64,000 nucleotides of DNA from Athripsodes cinereus (Eukaryota; Arthropoda; Insecta; Trichoptera; Leptoceridae): assembly GCA_947579605.1 (NCBI GenBank), contig OX388320.1, positions 1,054,001-1,118,000 on the forward strand. The letters run 5' to 3'. The notes beneath the pieces were generated by a model. The model did no database searches and was not told where the DNA came from. It was given only the letters and a program-made list of their open reading frames with translations. Below, piece by piece: positions 34,700 through 46,519 of this stretch. The position numbers and the translations under genes were made by a program. Within the stretch, counting starts at the first letter, position 1. Every line of letters begins with the position of its first letter.

Positions 34700-34790
34700 T
34701 GTATAACCTCAGAACGAGAAGAGCCGACCTCAACAGCCTTCAGCGGCAATAAGTTGGGACAGTGCCAGGAAGAAGAAGAAGACTGTAAGC
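34700..34790 (+). mobile_element. possible LINE 3' remnant
   Basis: AGAGCCGACCTCAACAGCCT, then GTGCCAGGAAGAAGAAGAAG resembles the end of RTE-like elements (ADL.SLQ... stop ...GRRRR). It is short and uncertain. Confidence 0.35.
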
Positions 34791-34799
34791 CATAGTTTA

Positions 34800-36565
34800 C
34801 TTACTGAAGTAAAATTTTAGTACCTACTTTTTTACTAAAACTGTAATATCTATACGAGTATGTTATGCCAAGAAATAAAATAAGAGGCATGTATGATTTC
34901 ATTACACAGAAATTTACCCATTACTATTGAAGATATGACCTTTTTTCGTTTTTCGGATTGTTTTGTTTTGACTATTTTAAGTACCTAATCATAATACAAT
35001 AAATTGATAGTTCATAGATAAGAAATTGAAACAAGAGGTTTATGCAAAAATTAGAGTTTTTATATAATTGGGAATTTTTAAGTAAATAAATATATAGGTA
35101 TACATACATTCGAATGTTCAAACACCCCAAAATATTAACCAGATAGGTGTGAAATCGAATGAGACAAATGCACATGTATCTGTGCATTGTATATAATATT
35201 TATGTAGTATTATTACATATAGAACAGTAGCGTGTCCTCCAAATAAACCGAAAGATCGGGCTTTACGTGAGGTTTCCAAGTTTAACAATGATAAAATTAA
35301 GTGCAGTTATAAATCCAATTATTTTAAATTTCGCACGCACCATGTAAGTGAATTCGATGCGATATCGTCCGAAACATCAAACAAACCTCGCTATATACTA
35401 TAATTATTAGAAGTGTGCTACATCATAATTATTATATTTCACAACACTCATTGCTTCTTATGAGGCTTATATTTTTGCATCGCTCAAGTTTTTTTTTAAT
35501 TTACAGCATTCAACTAGTGTTCTCTAGCTTCATACAATGTATTATTCTCAATAGAGGTACAAAACCTATATGTGAAGTTGTATAGAAAAATAAGCATGGC
35601 TTATCACAAGCGATAGATACATGATGAACGCGCTGATTCTCGTTCGATTACCAAAGTTAATCATCGTTGATATCGCTTAGTTCTTGGATGTATGACCATT
35701 ATGTTGCAATATGGAGTCAGTTTTTTTTCTACAATATAACTGTCAAGGTAAATAGAACCACTGCTTTCATCTTATACCTAAGTAATAACTTTATATTGAA
35801 GGTGAGATCCTGATACGAAAACCTTGGATGCGCCACTGGTGTAAGTAGAGCACACTCCACGTATCAAATATTATATATATTGCCAGTTGCCACGTGGCTA
35901 TATACTTAAGTAATAATAGACCACTGATGTTGTATATAGGAATTATCTCATATCTGACAGATATAATATGTACTTACATATGTGAGTGTATACCCTTGTG
36001 ATAGAATGTACATTTGGTGCTACATATTAAATTTTACAGGGGTCGAACACGTTGCACTTTTTTTTAGTCAAAAGTCTAAACTTATCAAAGCGTATACTTA
36101 GACTTTTCATTTTCTGAGATCTGTTATTTTTACGTAATTTTTTTACCAAGTAAGATCTCTCATGCTGTCTAGTAATATTACCTAAGGTTTTTCTCATATT
36201 GAGACAGTCGTTATTATGTGGTTCTGTGGGACTATAGAAAAGGTGTAAACAAAAAAAGATAAGAAGTCTGATGAGTTGTTTCATACTTCACAGGATGTCT
36301 CTACAGGATGAAGAGTTCCTCAAGAAAAGCAAAAAAATTGGCTTATGGATTTATGTTTACAAATTCTTAAACCTTAATTTGACAGGACGCCAGATTTTGT
36401 AAGAAAGCACTCATTTCTACATTATAATTATAATATGTGACCTCTACTACATATTCTCTAATTTGTAAGTTTTGGAGAGTTGTAAAATGCAGGTATTTTG
36501 GAAGACATCACTTGTAAGATATTTGGCATCTTCAATGAAGTGACGAGATGCGCCACATATTTTAT
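34800..36565. other. intergenic, nothing firm
   Basis: AT-rich. A moderately GC-richer patch at 35225-35400 and 35600-35720 (ACGCGCTGATTCTCGTTCG) shows no frame or RNA gene that I recognise. Confidence 0.4.
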
Positions 36566-36569
36566 TGAA

Positions 36570-36672
36570 TGTCTTAGCATTTATAAGCACAGAGAGGATG
36601 GCTTGCATGACTATTTCCAACAGTTGGTACGCGGGCTACCCCATTTGTGGGTGATGCCGTGATTGTATGAAG
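36570..36672 (+). repeat. CATCAC-family repeat fragment
   Basis: AGAGAGGATGGCTTGCATGA, ACGCGGGCTACCCCATTTGT and GGGTGATGCCGTGATTGTAT match the 3' half in plus orientation. Confidence 0.65.
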
Positions 36673-36699
36673 AGAGGAAATCAATGAATTTAAAAAAAA

Positions 36700-36815
36700 C
36701 ATTTCTCGCTTTAATGCGACATTAAATCCTGTTTGTGCATGTGTGTGTCGTTATGGAGATACATATCTCCAGGTACGGCACGAAGTATGTGGCGGGCGCT
36801 GCTCTTATAAAAAAA
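36700..36815 (+). mobile_element. I/Jockey-type LINE 3' UTR, second copy
   Basis: CATTTCTCGCTTTAATGCGA, CGTTATGGAGATACATATCT, CCAGGTACGGCACGAAGTAT and GTGGCGGGCGCTG repeat the 3' UTR at 5625-5735 with few changes and end in an A run. There is no coding part, so it is a very short 5'-truncated insertion. Confidence 0.82.
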
Positions 36816-37134
36816 ACTATGAAAATATCAAGTCTACTTGACGAGAGCGTTGTAGGTTTATAATAAAGTATGTATATTTCAGGTGAAAATTTAACAGTAT
36901 TATTTTGCATGGATATTTTAAGAAAACGCAATTGCTTATTTCACTGGTTATTTATTTCTGCGTATGATTCAATGTAGAGACGGATGTTTAGGGTGTTGTG
37001 GTCCTGTGGAGTAGCTTGTGGTTCAATCCAAATACATATTGATAGAAACATCACTATGACATTCCCACATTGATGACATGTTGAGGAACTTTTATTTAAC
37101 AATCTGTTAGGATGAACTACTGTAATTTTTTTTA

Positions 37135-37190
37135 CATGTAGCTGGTATGTAGACTACCCCACTTGTGGTATAATTATGTGGTGATGGTGT
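37135..37190 (+). repeat. CATCAC-family 3' remnant
   Basis: ATGTAGCTGGTATGTAGACT and ACCCCACTTGTGGTATAATT match the repeat's 3' end. TGGTGTAATATTAATAGTAGTAATAT follows in the tail position. Confidence 0.5.
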
Positions 37191-37329
37191 AATATTAATA
37201 GTAGTAATATAATGAGATAGACCAATACATAATTTAACACGAGTGGAGAACTTCTTATTTATGTGTCTTGTCGAGTCTTCCCGAGTATGACGATTATCTG
37301 GAAAAAACTTGTCTGTACTGGGCAGCACG

Positions 37330-37475
37330 AAACAGCTCCTCTTCTCCTCTCATTCCGGTACAATCTCGGATGTTCTGAAGCCAGAAAAGCTACTCTCTTC
37401 CAAACCTCCTACGCCCCTCAATCTCCCCTTTTATGACTAGTTGTAGGATGGCATATTTTCCACCTCTCATTATGT
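37330..37475 (-). mobile_element. LINE family E fragment
   Basis: The minus strand reads IMRGGKYAILQLVIKGEIEG, then NIRDCTGMRGEEELF. It is collinear with the copy at 46520-46970 (NIRDWTGMRGVEELFQTA). A stop and missing residues mark it as dead. Confidence 0.7.
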
Positions 37476-37506
37476 AACCAAAATAAGTGGAAAACTAACT
37501 GGTAAT

Positions 37507-37805
37507 TCACAAAAATAGAATATTCAGGATAAACGTGACGCCAGTGAAGAGTGCAGTTTTCAATTTGCTTCTGAAGCTGATGACAGTCTGATTGTCTCTC
37601 AATGGCACCGGTAGGAGATTCCACGTAACCGGCCCAACAACACCAAAAGCCCTCTCATAGAAGTTATTAGACTTACTGGTTTTATTGGGCTCAGTAAGTC
37701 TATTCCCAGTCAGTTCCGAAGAGCGCAGATGTCTTCTAATGTTCAAGTCAAGGGGAAAAAGTTCTGCGAGGCACGATGGCGCCATTTTGTTTGAATGAAT
37801 GATGA
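37507..37805 (-). mobile_element. CR1-like LINE C-terminus
   Basis: An open frame reads IRRHLRSSELTGNRLTEPNK, NFYERAFGVVGPVTWNLLPV, PLRDNQTVISFRSKLKTALF. This is the familiar C-terminal block of CR1-like ORF2 (RS....L..P......F..RAF...GP..WN.LP..LR......FK..LK..LF). It is 5'-truncated. The rest of the block is intact. Confidence 0.85.
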
Positions 37806-38629
37806 ATGTCAAATAATAAGTTCACTTCTTAGAAATTCAATGAATAATGTGCTAATGAATCTAGTTAGGTACATTATCTATAAAATATTATGTATTGAAA
37901 AGGACACCAAAATATTCGCCAAATCATGGGAACTATTTCAACGAAGTCTGTTTATAGTAGACACGAAACCCAAATGCAATTATTATTATTTTATCGAATG
38001 TATGCGAGATATTTCTGTTATGTATTTACTATACTTTAATAATATATAGAACAGTGGTATTGTGTTCGATGCATACTCAATAAATAAATAAATAAGTCAC
38101 CCCTTTTGATTGGAGATGAACTGATGAATGTCCAATAGAGGAGAGGCTTCACACAGAGAAGGGTTGTGTCATCATTAGAATTGGGGGTGCTATTGTGACT
38201 ATATTGGGGTAGATTCAGGAAATATTCATGTAGGCTCTACGTAATATATTGTATATGGGTATATTTGAGTAATAATACTATATACTAAACTTGTACAACG
38301 ATTTTATTTAGGGAAGAAGGGAGTTTTGCAATATGTATTATATCGACGCCATTTTGTTGAGTCATAAAGTTATTTTACCTTACAATAGTTGATTCATAGA
38401 AAGTTTAGCTGGTTTCTTATTACGTAATATTGTTTATAACAACATTATAATTAGTACAAGCTTTCATGAGTAATAATTAATTCATTATTTTTCTTTCTAA
38501 ATAGTTTCGAAATGCTACATAAGTAGGCACTATTTATTGTCTGACATTTCTTTAGAATAATGTGTAGGTACCTACTGATTAATATCAAAGTTTGCATGAT
38601 GCACGTTAAGGGATTTTAAATACACAACA

Positions 38630-38745
38630 CCTATACGGCATTTCACACAGGTGAGATAAGCCAGTGTGGTCTAACTGCATACAATAAGCATGCAGGTTGT
38701 CCTATCTGCCAAAAAAAGTTAAGACAGTGAATAGGTGGCATACTT
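38630..38745 (-). repeat. CATCAC-family repeat copy
   Basis: CGGCATTTCACACAGGTGAG, ATACAATAAGCATGCAGGTT and AGACAGTGAATAGGTGGCAT follow the order of the full repeat. It is joined at about 38745 to an oppositely oriented LINE B piece. Confidence 0.68.
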
Positions 38746-38905
38746 TAAAAGAAGGCATGTGTTGAGTAAGCGAAATCGAAGTGCGAGCATAAGAAATTGC
38801 AAGAATGTTGAAAAATCGAAAGAAGTATGTTAGGATAGATCTAGGTATATGATGCTCCGTTTTCTCTGCCTGCCCCACTTGGGATACGGCGTGAGGGTAT
38901 AACCT
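38745..38905 (+). mobile_element. LINE family B 3' end
   Basis: GTGTTGAGTAAGCGAAATCG (VLSKRNR), ATAAGAAATTGCAAGAATGT (RNCKNV) and CTGCCTGCCCCACTTGGGAT then GGCGTGAGGGTATAA mark the last 50 codons and tail of family B. Confidence 0.8.
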
Positions 38906-38999
38906 TTTCAAGACTAAGATTTTTACAAGTAGGTAATTTAATAAATTATCCACCTCTATTTCATTATCAAAACGGAAGAATTATAACTAAAAAAAATAC

Positions 39000-40400
39000 A
39001 ATGAAGTTACATTATGTAAATATTAATGTATCCGAAATATATTTTCGACGATCAATAAAATGAGTCACAATACTAAAACTAGACTATAATGTGTTAAAAT
39101 ATTTGTAATCGGTACTAACATTAATAATCGGTACTAACATTAATAATAATCGGTACTAAAAATTAAAAATCTGCTAAAACTGCTTTACTTTGTCAAAAAT
39201 AAATTGAAATCCTCTAAAATTGAGATTATATCTTTGGGAAATATAATGAAAGGGTTAAATAGCTTTTCATGTTCGGGAAAGGTTGTGGATAGATCATGAA
39301 AATTGATTCTACTTATTAAATAATATTAAATATATATTTAAGTGTCCTGCTTTATAAATAAAAAAGGTGTAGTTTGCAATATATTACAATTCTAGACCAC
39401 AATGTGTGTAGACAATGGTTATATATTATAATTCTTCATAAGTGAGATGAAGGTTTAGATAATGTTAAGATATAAGACATATGTCACGTCACTCATTATG
39501 CTACGTAGGGACCCACACTGCATTGTTATGGGATAGAGATATTACCTATACAGAATGATGTACCGTTACAATTACAATATCTCGGGATTGAGATTTGTAA
39601 TGCAAAGGATCTCAAAGTGGACTGAACAACTAGAGAAGCGGTCGTCGCTCTTCTTTGGTCAAGGACCATTTAGGATAATTTGAGACCGCATATTTATTAA
39701 TTGGATATTTGTTGGTACAGCGTTCGCATGTTGTCCAGTGTAGCCAACTTGGATATTGAAAAAAAAATAGCTCAGAATTCCCAAATTTCTTATATTTGGC
39801 TGAGTCAAAAGTAGGGACCTTTTTCTAAGTCTCAATTGTCAAAATTACCTTAGGTATTTACCTTGCACTTAAATATGTCTACCCTCCTCCTCTGTATCCA
39901 GATTTTCAAAATGGTATAGGAATTTCAAATATTACGCGTTCTCCTAGAATTTGTTAAAGAATAATTTAGAGTAGTGGTATATTTGAAAATTATAATTTGT
40001 ACATTTCAGAAAAAAAGTTAGTGAAAGAATAAGATTGAGTTCGTCGGTAGCCATATTCTATTCAAACCCTAAGTTCTGCATCAACAGTGAAATATTTGTC
40101 TCGGATAAATGGAAGTCCCCAGACTTCTGCGGTATCAGGGTGAACAGTGAGTCTCTTTCAATGTCTTTTTAGATAGATGTAAATCATAAAATATCAATTG
40201 ATTATTTTACATGAACTTCCACTAAGTACCGTTGGTTTACTATATTAACTATATGAAATCAAAAGCTTATTCATATTATATCAATGCAATCAAACCATCT
40301 TAATCCCATTCGCAAGAGTTTCTTCGATGAGGAAGATTTGTCATCATTTTAAACTGATTCAAAACAAATATAAAACTTGTGCAAAAGTACATAGGTATTT
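39000..40400. other. intergenic, nothing firm
   Basis: AT-rich. A patch near 40075-40145 (GGAAGTCCCCAGACTTCTGC) is weakly similar to 62375-62415 and may be an old dispersed repeat. Confidence 0.35.
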
Positions 40401-40590
40401 ATTCTTTATTCTTTATTCTCCAACATCTGCCGTAGGTCCTTTACAGGACACTTGGGTTTATCAACATTACAATAGTACAAAAGAAGGAAAAAAACATCAA
40501 TACAACAGAAAGAGCGCAGTAAAGCACAACATACAAGAAAAAATTGAAAAGTCAAGACACAACAATAAACAAATATAGACACATAAATAC

Positions 40591-40726
40591 ATAAATTAAT
40601 TTTCTTCAGTACTAAAAGGATGTAAAAGGTCCATTTAGCACCATGTCAAAGTACAAACATAAATTCATTTTCTTCAGTACTAAAAGGATGTAAAAGGTCC
40701 CTTTAACACCATGTCAGAGTGTAAAA
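40591..40726 (+). repeat. 68-bp tandem duplication
   Basis: ATAAATTAATTTTCTTCAGT at 40591 and ATAAATTCATTTTCTTCAGT at 40659 begin two copies. Both contain ACTAAAAGGATGTAAAAGGT and CACCATGTCA. The copies differ at a handful of sites. Confidence 0.85.
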
Positions 40727-40729
40727 AAT

Positions 40730-41920
40730 ATTTCATAGAAGTAAATTAAAAAAAAAATCCACAGCAAAAAACAAACGAATATGAAAACAAATTACAACAA
40801 AGATGTGTATTCTTCAGGAAAAAACAATACTACAGTAAGAGCTTTAGAACAGTTATTTCACAAGAACAAAGTCAGGGTTAGACAACACACTTTTGCTGAA
40901 AGCTGAATACATTAATATATACATGTAAGTTACCAAGTGTATACTGAAAAATGATAAGCAAAATTCCGGCACAATTCTATTATGTAGGTATCAAAATAAA
41001 ACATGCCTACCATTTTAGAAACACAGAAAATATGATAAAAATATTGTTGCAAAAGCATATAACATTAGTTATGTGACGTGTAAGATGAAATAACAATAAT
41101 AGCAACAACAAAAAAATGTTACAACATGCAAAAACCACACGACCAACAAAAGGCTGCAGTTTCTTCACAATGAAATATTTTATTGTGTTTCAAACACCTA
41201 CACAATATTAGAACATTAGTCAGGGTTTATGAGGCAGGTGGAACATGGGAAGAAAATTATAATACTGTATTCATATTCATATTATTAATATTGTAATATC
41301 AGAGTAACTGGTAGATATAACTGTACAATCATTATCAAAGGCTTTATTTGCAATGTTGTGAAATTTGATCGCCATTTTTATGAGCTGAAAAATGTTTGTA
41401 GTTTTCACATCGTAATTGGAGCTTCTGTCTGCAGAGAATAAAGTTGTTATAGGTTGTGAGAAACTTTTCATAAGTTATTGTTATGCGTACGAATGTATTT
41501 CATTTTATTTAGAAGAATAATATTAATCTTTCCTACTGTTTACAATTTACATACTTGTACAAAAAGCAGCATACTGATTTTATACAAGTTTCAAGGTGTT
41601 TCAAAGCGAACGATTATTTTTCATATTACATTATTCCTCACTGACACACACTAGTCATTGAAGGGAGACCCACCTCAACGTATCTTAGGAGTCGTAACAC
41701 TCGTAACCTCCTATTTATTCGCACATTCAAACCAAAGTTGGTTGACTTCACGAGCCAGGCGGGCGAAGGGCGAAAACCGCTATCGTGGGAATCTTTTATA
41801 CTCTCTCTCTCTTCAATGTCCCTTGTACGAGGCAGGAAAGTTTATTGAAGAAGATAAAATAAAAAAAAAACAAAGACAAGGATGATATGAAAATAAAACA
41901 TAATGACAAAAGATATATGC
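40730..41920. other. intergenic, nothing firm
   Basis: AT-rich. The frame at 41658-41885 within a GC-richer patch has no recognisable domain. Confidence 0.35.
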
Positions 41921-41924
41921 CTAC

Positions 41925-42065
41925 AAACTGGTCAATAATAGAAGGAAGTATTCAGCCATATCTGCACTGCTGGATATAGGACTGTTCCATACTCTTTCAA
42001 TGGCCATTTTTGTCCTGCGATTGGAGTAATGTCATCATCCCATCTCTTCTGTGGTCTTTTGAAAC
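41925..42065 (-). mobile_element. RTE-like LINE 3' fragment
   Basis: The minus strand reads KRPQKRWDDDITPIAGQKWP, then the LYPAVQIWLN remnant. RW.DD(I/L)....G..W is the hallmark of the C-terminal region of RTE-like elements. Confidence 0.72.
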
Positions 42066-42334
42066 TGAAAATATTTAGATTCATTACAAATTAAGTTAAC
42101 GAAATTTTTATTACTTTTGGAGACATTTAAATGGAATAATAATTGAAATACTTCCCTAGTATTGACATACATTTTGACGATGATAATAAATTATTATTTC
42201 TTTTTAGATTGTTCAGTATTCAACTTCCGTTGACGAAGTAGGATATTGGATAGGTAGAAAGATACTGTCCTGGCAATCTACTACCTGGTTGCAAAACATA
42301 TTTTAGTTGATTGAAGGAATTATAATACTAGGTA

Positions 42335-42405
42335 CTACTACTATATCATCACGGCATATCCCACAAGTGGGGTAGCCAGCAGACCAGCAGTATGTAAAAA
42401 GAAAA
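42335..42405 (-). repeat. CATCAC-family 3' end
   Basis: ACTACTACTATATCATCACG then GCATATCCCACAAGTGGGGT and AGCCAGCAGACCAGCAGTAT give the tail and the first 50 bp of the repeat. Confidence 0.75.
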
Positions 42406-42561
42406 TGACTTTGCAAAATGTAGAATACAATAAATAAAATGCACAACGTTTTTAAAGCGTTCGTCTTTCATCAGAATAATAATATGTATAAGTACACCTA
42501 CACTAACTTGCACAAGAGACTGATTCTCACAAAAGTTTTCAAAAAAAATAATATTTAACCA

Positions 42562-43180
42562 TTGACCTATATGGCATAGACTAGACACACAGTAATAATT
42601 TTCTTAGAAAACATGTGACAAAATTAATTATAATTTTACTATGCCGTTTCGTTCTGTAACATTAAGATGCTAATCATTATTATTATCATAAAAAATAACC
42701 TTGCACTGAGATTAAAACAGCTTTTGGCCATGGCGATATCAGAAAGAAAAAAGCGAATTACAAAAAAACATAAGAGAGAAAAAAAAACACAAAAAGACAA
42801 TATCAAAAAGAAACAACAGAATAATGATGGTGCAGTAATAAACTTGTATGTACAATAATAAACTATATACAATACAGTGTACTGAGTGTCACGTCCTACC
42901 ACTACCTATAGTTACTCAAAGACGAGTGCTTGTGTCTTAACAGACAGGTTGGTATAAAAAAAACCCGCTACCTAGTGAGGTCTCTATAGGTATATATTAT
43001 ATTACTAGTAATTGCTACAACCAGTGTTAAGTATGTAACAATAATCTTAGGCATAGACAATACACCACACAAAGAAAACAATGAAAGCCTTGCAGCATCA
43101 ATGTGTTTGGTCGCAAAATTTGATTGTGGTCGCATCACCAATTGTTCCTTGGCATTTTTAGTCTATATCATATAGGTTGA
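42562..43180. mobile_element. MITE with TTGACCTATATG ends, copy 1
   Basis: The left end TTGACCTATATGGCATAGAC pairs with the right end (reverse complement TCAACCTATATGATATAGAC). Both subterminal regions match copy 2 at 58973-59381: AGAAAACATGTGACAAAATT on the left, and CATTTTTAGTCTATA with TGGTCGCA on the right. The middles differ. There is no transposase frame. Confidence 0.75.
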
Positions 43181-43189
43181 TGTATCTAA

Positions 43190-44310
43190 CATGAATAATT
43201 TTTGCATGCAATCATTGTAACTTTGTTACAGCATAACCTAACTGTAAAGGATGTATTTAATATACAATAGATGCAAATACAAACGTTTTGTAGAAGTTAT
43301 AATATTATATTCTTATTGTGTTAATTGTTGTGATGTTTAGTTCTACATCCTTCCCCTCAAGGGATTAGGCAAAACTATTTCACACAACAAAAATACTTAG
43401 TATAAAATGTAGATTTGTACTTCATAATGAAGATAACACATTGAATAATAGCATATGAATGTAATTCATAATAATATTAACTTAAGTATGCAATACTGTG
43501 TTACCTTATCCTGATTTTCTTATAAATTGAAAACATAAATGTACATTCTTTGAATATGGTAATAAAATGTTTAATTTAAAAATAAAAGAAACATTGTAGT
43601 TTCAAAGTATAAAAGTGGAATTAGAATATTGTGATTCTCTGCTCTGTTCTTCGGTTATACAATGCTTATGACTTATGATGTCTATTGTTCTCACCAAGCA
43701 GTATTTTTAGCTCAGAAAAGATGGTCCTATGATATAATCTGGTCGATTGTAGAATGTGGGCTAGAGAAGCTCAACAAAATTTTAGTAAAATCAGTCAAAG
43801 TAGGTAATGTTGCGAAATAGTTGAATTAATTGAGTAAGAATTATATCTTTGCCTGTCCCAAAAAGAAAGCGGTATATATTCAAATAACTCATACGTAGTA
43901 TGATGTACCCTGATCTCTCGTAAACGAGTGGATGGCATTTGAATATATAATAGTATGTATGATGTAATAATTGCAGTAAATTGCTATGTCGCCGATATGT
44001 CTAGAAATTATATTTCGATATAATGTGTCATCGCATATGGAATGTTCTCATACTCACGTTCCTATTCATTGAAATAATATTGAAAAGTCATTAGAAAGAC
44101 CTTCAGAAAAGGTTGCAGTTGAACAGGATGTGCCTATGTATTTAATAAATTCGTGATACGAGTATACATCATGTTCATTATCTTCTCTGAGTGCCGTCTC
44201 CTCTGCAAATGTTGTTCATCAGGGTTATTTCCACCTTTTTTACTGCGACCCTTAACAGCGATGTGGTGCTACTTCTGAACATGCTAGAAATAATTATCAA
44301 TAATAGTTAG
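43190..44310. other. intergenic, nothing firm
   Basis: AT-rich. TTCCCCTCAAGGGATTAGGC near 43351 vaguely resembles a LINE 3' end, but it is too short to call. Confidence 0.35.
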
Positions 44311-44317
44311 TTCGTCG

Positions 44318-44485
44318 AAAGCCTGGAGGTAAGAGTCTCGGCCTCAAGTATAATAGGTGTACGATTCGATCCCAGGTGCCGGCAGACTCCCCTTTTATGA
44401 CAAACTTTTAGCTTACTGTGAAAGGTGTTCAAAGTTGTATTCGGACTTATAACAAATACCCAGATACATATTTCTAAAAATCTAA
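44318..44485 (+). mobile_element. SINE2 (tRNA-derived)
   Basis: The head AAGCCTGGAGGTAAGAGTCT and GTACGATTCGATCCCAGGTG carries A-box- and B-box-like segments. The body includes TTTTAGCTTACTGTGAAAGG, TGTTCAAAGTTGTATTCGG and ATAACAAATACCCAGATACA. Same family as 47695-47865. Confidence 0.78.
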
Positions 44486-44653
44486 TAGTTTTCATGGTTT
44501 TACCTGTTCATTTATTATCATAATATTCTCACGAGCTTTCTGTAATTGACTTGAATTAAGGACAGTTTAGGTATGTTGTTCTACAGGTATGATTAGCTAT
44601 TATAAATAAAAAAAATGTTGCCTTAGTCACTGGAAGCTTTAAGCTTTATATTA

Positions 44654-44699
44654 TTATTATTTATATTATTGGTATACAGTGTATACTAATAATATAAAT
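44654..44699. repeat. short inverted repeat
   Basis: ATTTATATTATTGGTATACA and TGTATACTAATAATATAAAT are inverted with one mismatch around a 1-2 nt centre. Confidence 0.75.
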
Positions 44700-45078
44700 G
44701 TAGAAAAACAAATTGATTAACAAAAGGGTTGATAACATAATATATTTGTACGGACTATTGTCTTATCAATAGGGAACTTGCACTCGAGAGGAATATTTTG
44801 TGAAATGCATTAATTAGGTAGAAAAAAGGTTATATATCGATTATATTTTGATTAAAACTCAAAAATAATTATTTTTCATTTATTATTTTAATAAATAAAA
44901 TCACACTTTTTCGCCCGCTGTTTGAACGCCATATTGCTGGCTATTGCAGTTGTGACGTCACATGTCCTGAGTGATGTTTTGTTGTTTATCGTAATGTATG
45001 GGATTAACAATCGCTTGGTATTTGAGTCCGGTTTTTAACATTTTCGAAGTAGGTAAATATATCTTGGATTGATACAAA

Positions 45079-45250
45079 ATGTTTCCAAAAAGATCATACA
45101 AATATTGCGTAGTCCAAGGTGTACAATTAATATAACTTATACGACACCGAATAAATTATTTCTACGCATGCCGATATTGTTAGCTGCATACTGTACTGTA
45201 AGTTCAGCGACTTCTTTCTCTTTGCAGCTTTCCATATCTATCGTCCAAAT
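45079..45250 (+). pseudogene. THAP zinc-finger remnant
   Basis: ATG at 45079 reads MFPKRSYKYCVVQGVQ before a stop. An overlapping frame then reads NITYTTPNKLFLRMP. Together these follow the order of a THAP domain (...YC.V.GC.N......K.LF..P), a C2CH DNA-binding finger used by P-element transposases and derived host proteins. The second cysteine position is changed and a frameshift separates the two parts, so it is non-functional. Confidence 0.55.
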
Positions 45251-45408
45251 GACAAAACAAACAAAATCATTCGCAGTATAAATATTGTTATTAGGTAATG
45301 AACACATCTATTAAGTAGTGGATGCTTATGGTGTCGACATTTGTTACTATATCCTTAAAATATTATCTGATTTACAATAAAAATCTTTTGGTTTTGACAC
45401 AATGCCTG

Positions 45409-45603
45409 TCAGAAACTCATTCGGTGTGGATATATTAAATTTGTAGATGATCGATGACTCAATTCAGCACAAGTTATAAATTTAACTTCTGTGGTAACTT
45501 CAGCCAACTTTGATTTTTTCCAATAACATTGGACAGATTTTTTAGCAGGATCTTCACTCCGACCATCCACCCAGTACAGAAAAGTAATGGCGTATTTAGA
45601 ACC
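45409..45603 (-). pseudogene. unrecognised coding-like exon in the THAP element
   Basis: The minus strand reads GSKYAITFLYWVDGRSEDPA, then KKSVQCYWKKSKLAEVTTEV and KFITCAEL. It is preceded by GATTACAG, which could be an acceptor. Composition (WKK, CYW, KFI) looks protein-coding rather than random AT, but I cannot name the family. It may be part of the element's second frame or a captured exon. The following frame at 45707-45904 (MTENDFLKGRSDIYHAYNN) could be an upstream exon of the same unit. Confidence 0.35.
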
Positions 45604-46519
45604 TGTAATCACTAATCAGACCTAAGAATGATGGAAAATTGATAATAATTGCCATTGAATATATTATGTAATTTATTATAACACAATGTTGTATTGCATT
45701 TACAAATTAGTAATAACATTTTAAGACAAAGCTATAGCGCCTACCGGCGGGCTTATTATTATATGCATGATAAATATCCGATCGCCCCTTGAGAAAATCG
45801 TTTTCCGTCATTATAACTAAATTAAAAAATAGGAATTGATGTATGTTTATACGTAAAAATTTAATCATCTTGAAGTTTTTGGCAAAAAAAGCGTTCAAAC
45901 CCAAACCACAACAGTAAATAACCTTGTCAAACTAATAGATATATACTACGAAATGTACTAAGCATTTGTAGACAGAGAGATCGAAGGGACGTATGACGTC
46001 ATCAAAATGGCGCTTTCGGATGTGGTGTTTTCGCGGAAATTCAAAAATCGAAATTTCAAAATGCTATAAAACAGAAATTAAGCAACGTATCGAAAAAAAA
46101 TTTACTGATATGTGTTACTGATTACTTTATTTATGATTCTAAAGAATAAAAAAAATATGTGCAAGTTCCCTATTAGTACAAAAAATGACGCATAATTCCT
46201 ACTAATTTATTCCTTAGGAGGCTTGACCAACTTTGAGAAAGATAATAAAATAAATATTTACTTGTATTATCACTGCTTGTATTAATATGTAAATTATTAC
46301 ATAGCTTACACCATACTTTACTAATCTTTATTCTAACAGAGATCTATTATCTTATCGCTTATGTTTTCATGATGACAAAAATTATAATATAATTATCAAT
46401 TATATATTTATTATGTACAAATTTGTTTTGTATTTATAAATGTTATCTTTTACGTTTATTTGTTTTGTAGTAAAATTATTTGGTAACATACTCGTACATT
46501 GCGATTAGGTTAGTAGTTA

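Larger units (their letters stand above)
44768..46174. mobile_element. THAP-type DNA transposon, defective
   Basis: Perfect 16-bp terminal inverted repeats AATAGGGAACTTGCAC (44768-44783) and its complement (46159-46174) bound 1407 bp. Both subterminal regions carry GCCAT.TTG followed by TGACGTCA and a CGTCC or TGTCC word in mirror orientation. Inside lies a broken THAP zinc-finger start on the plus strand and unrecognised frames on the minus strand. No clear target-site duplication is seen. No transposase catalytic domain is evident, so it is non-autonomous. A P-element-like origin is inferred from the THAP remnant. Confidence 0.65.

Noticed and set aside
42667..42858. Lysine-rich plus-strand frame
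   Set aside because: A-rich composition inside the MITE copy. No domain.
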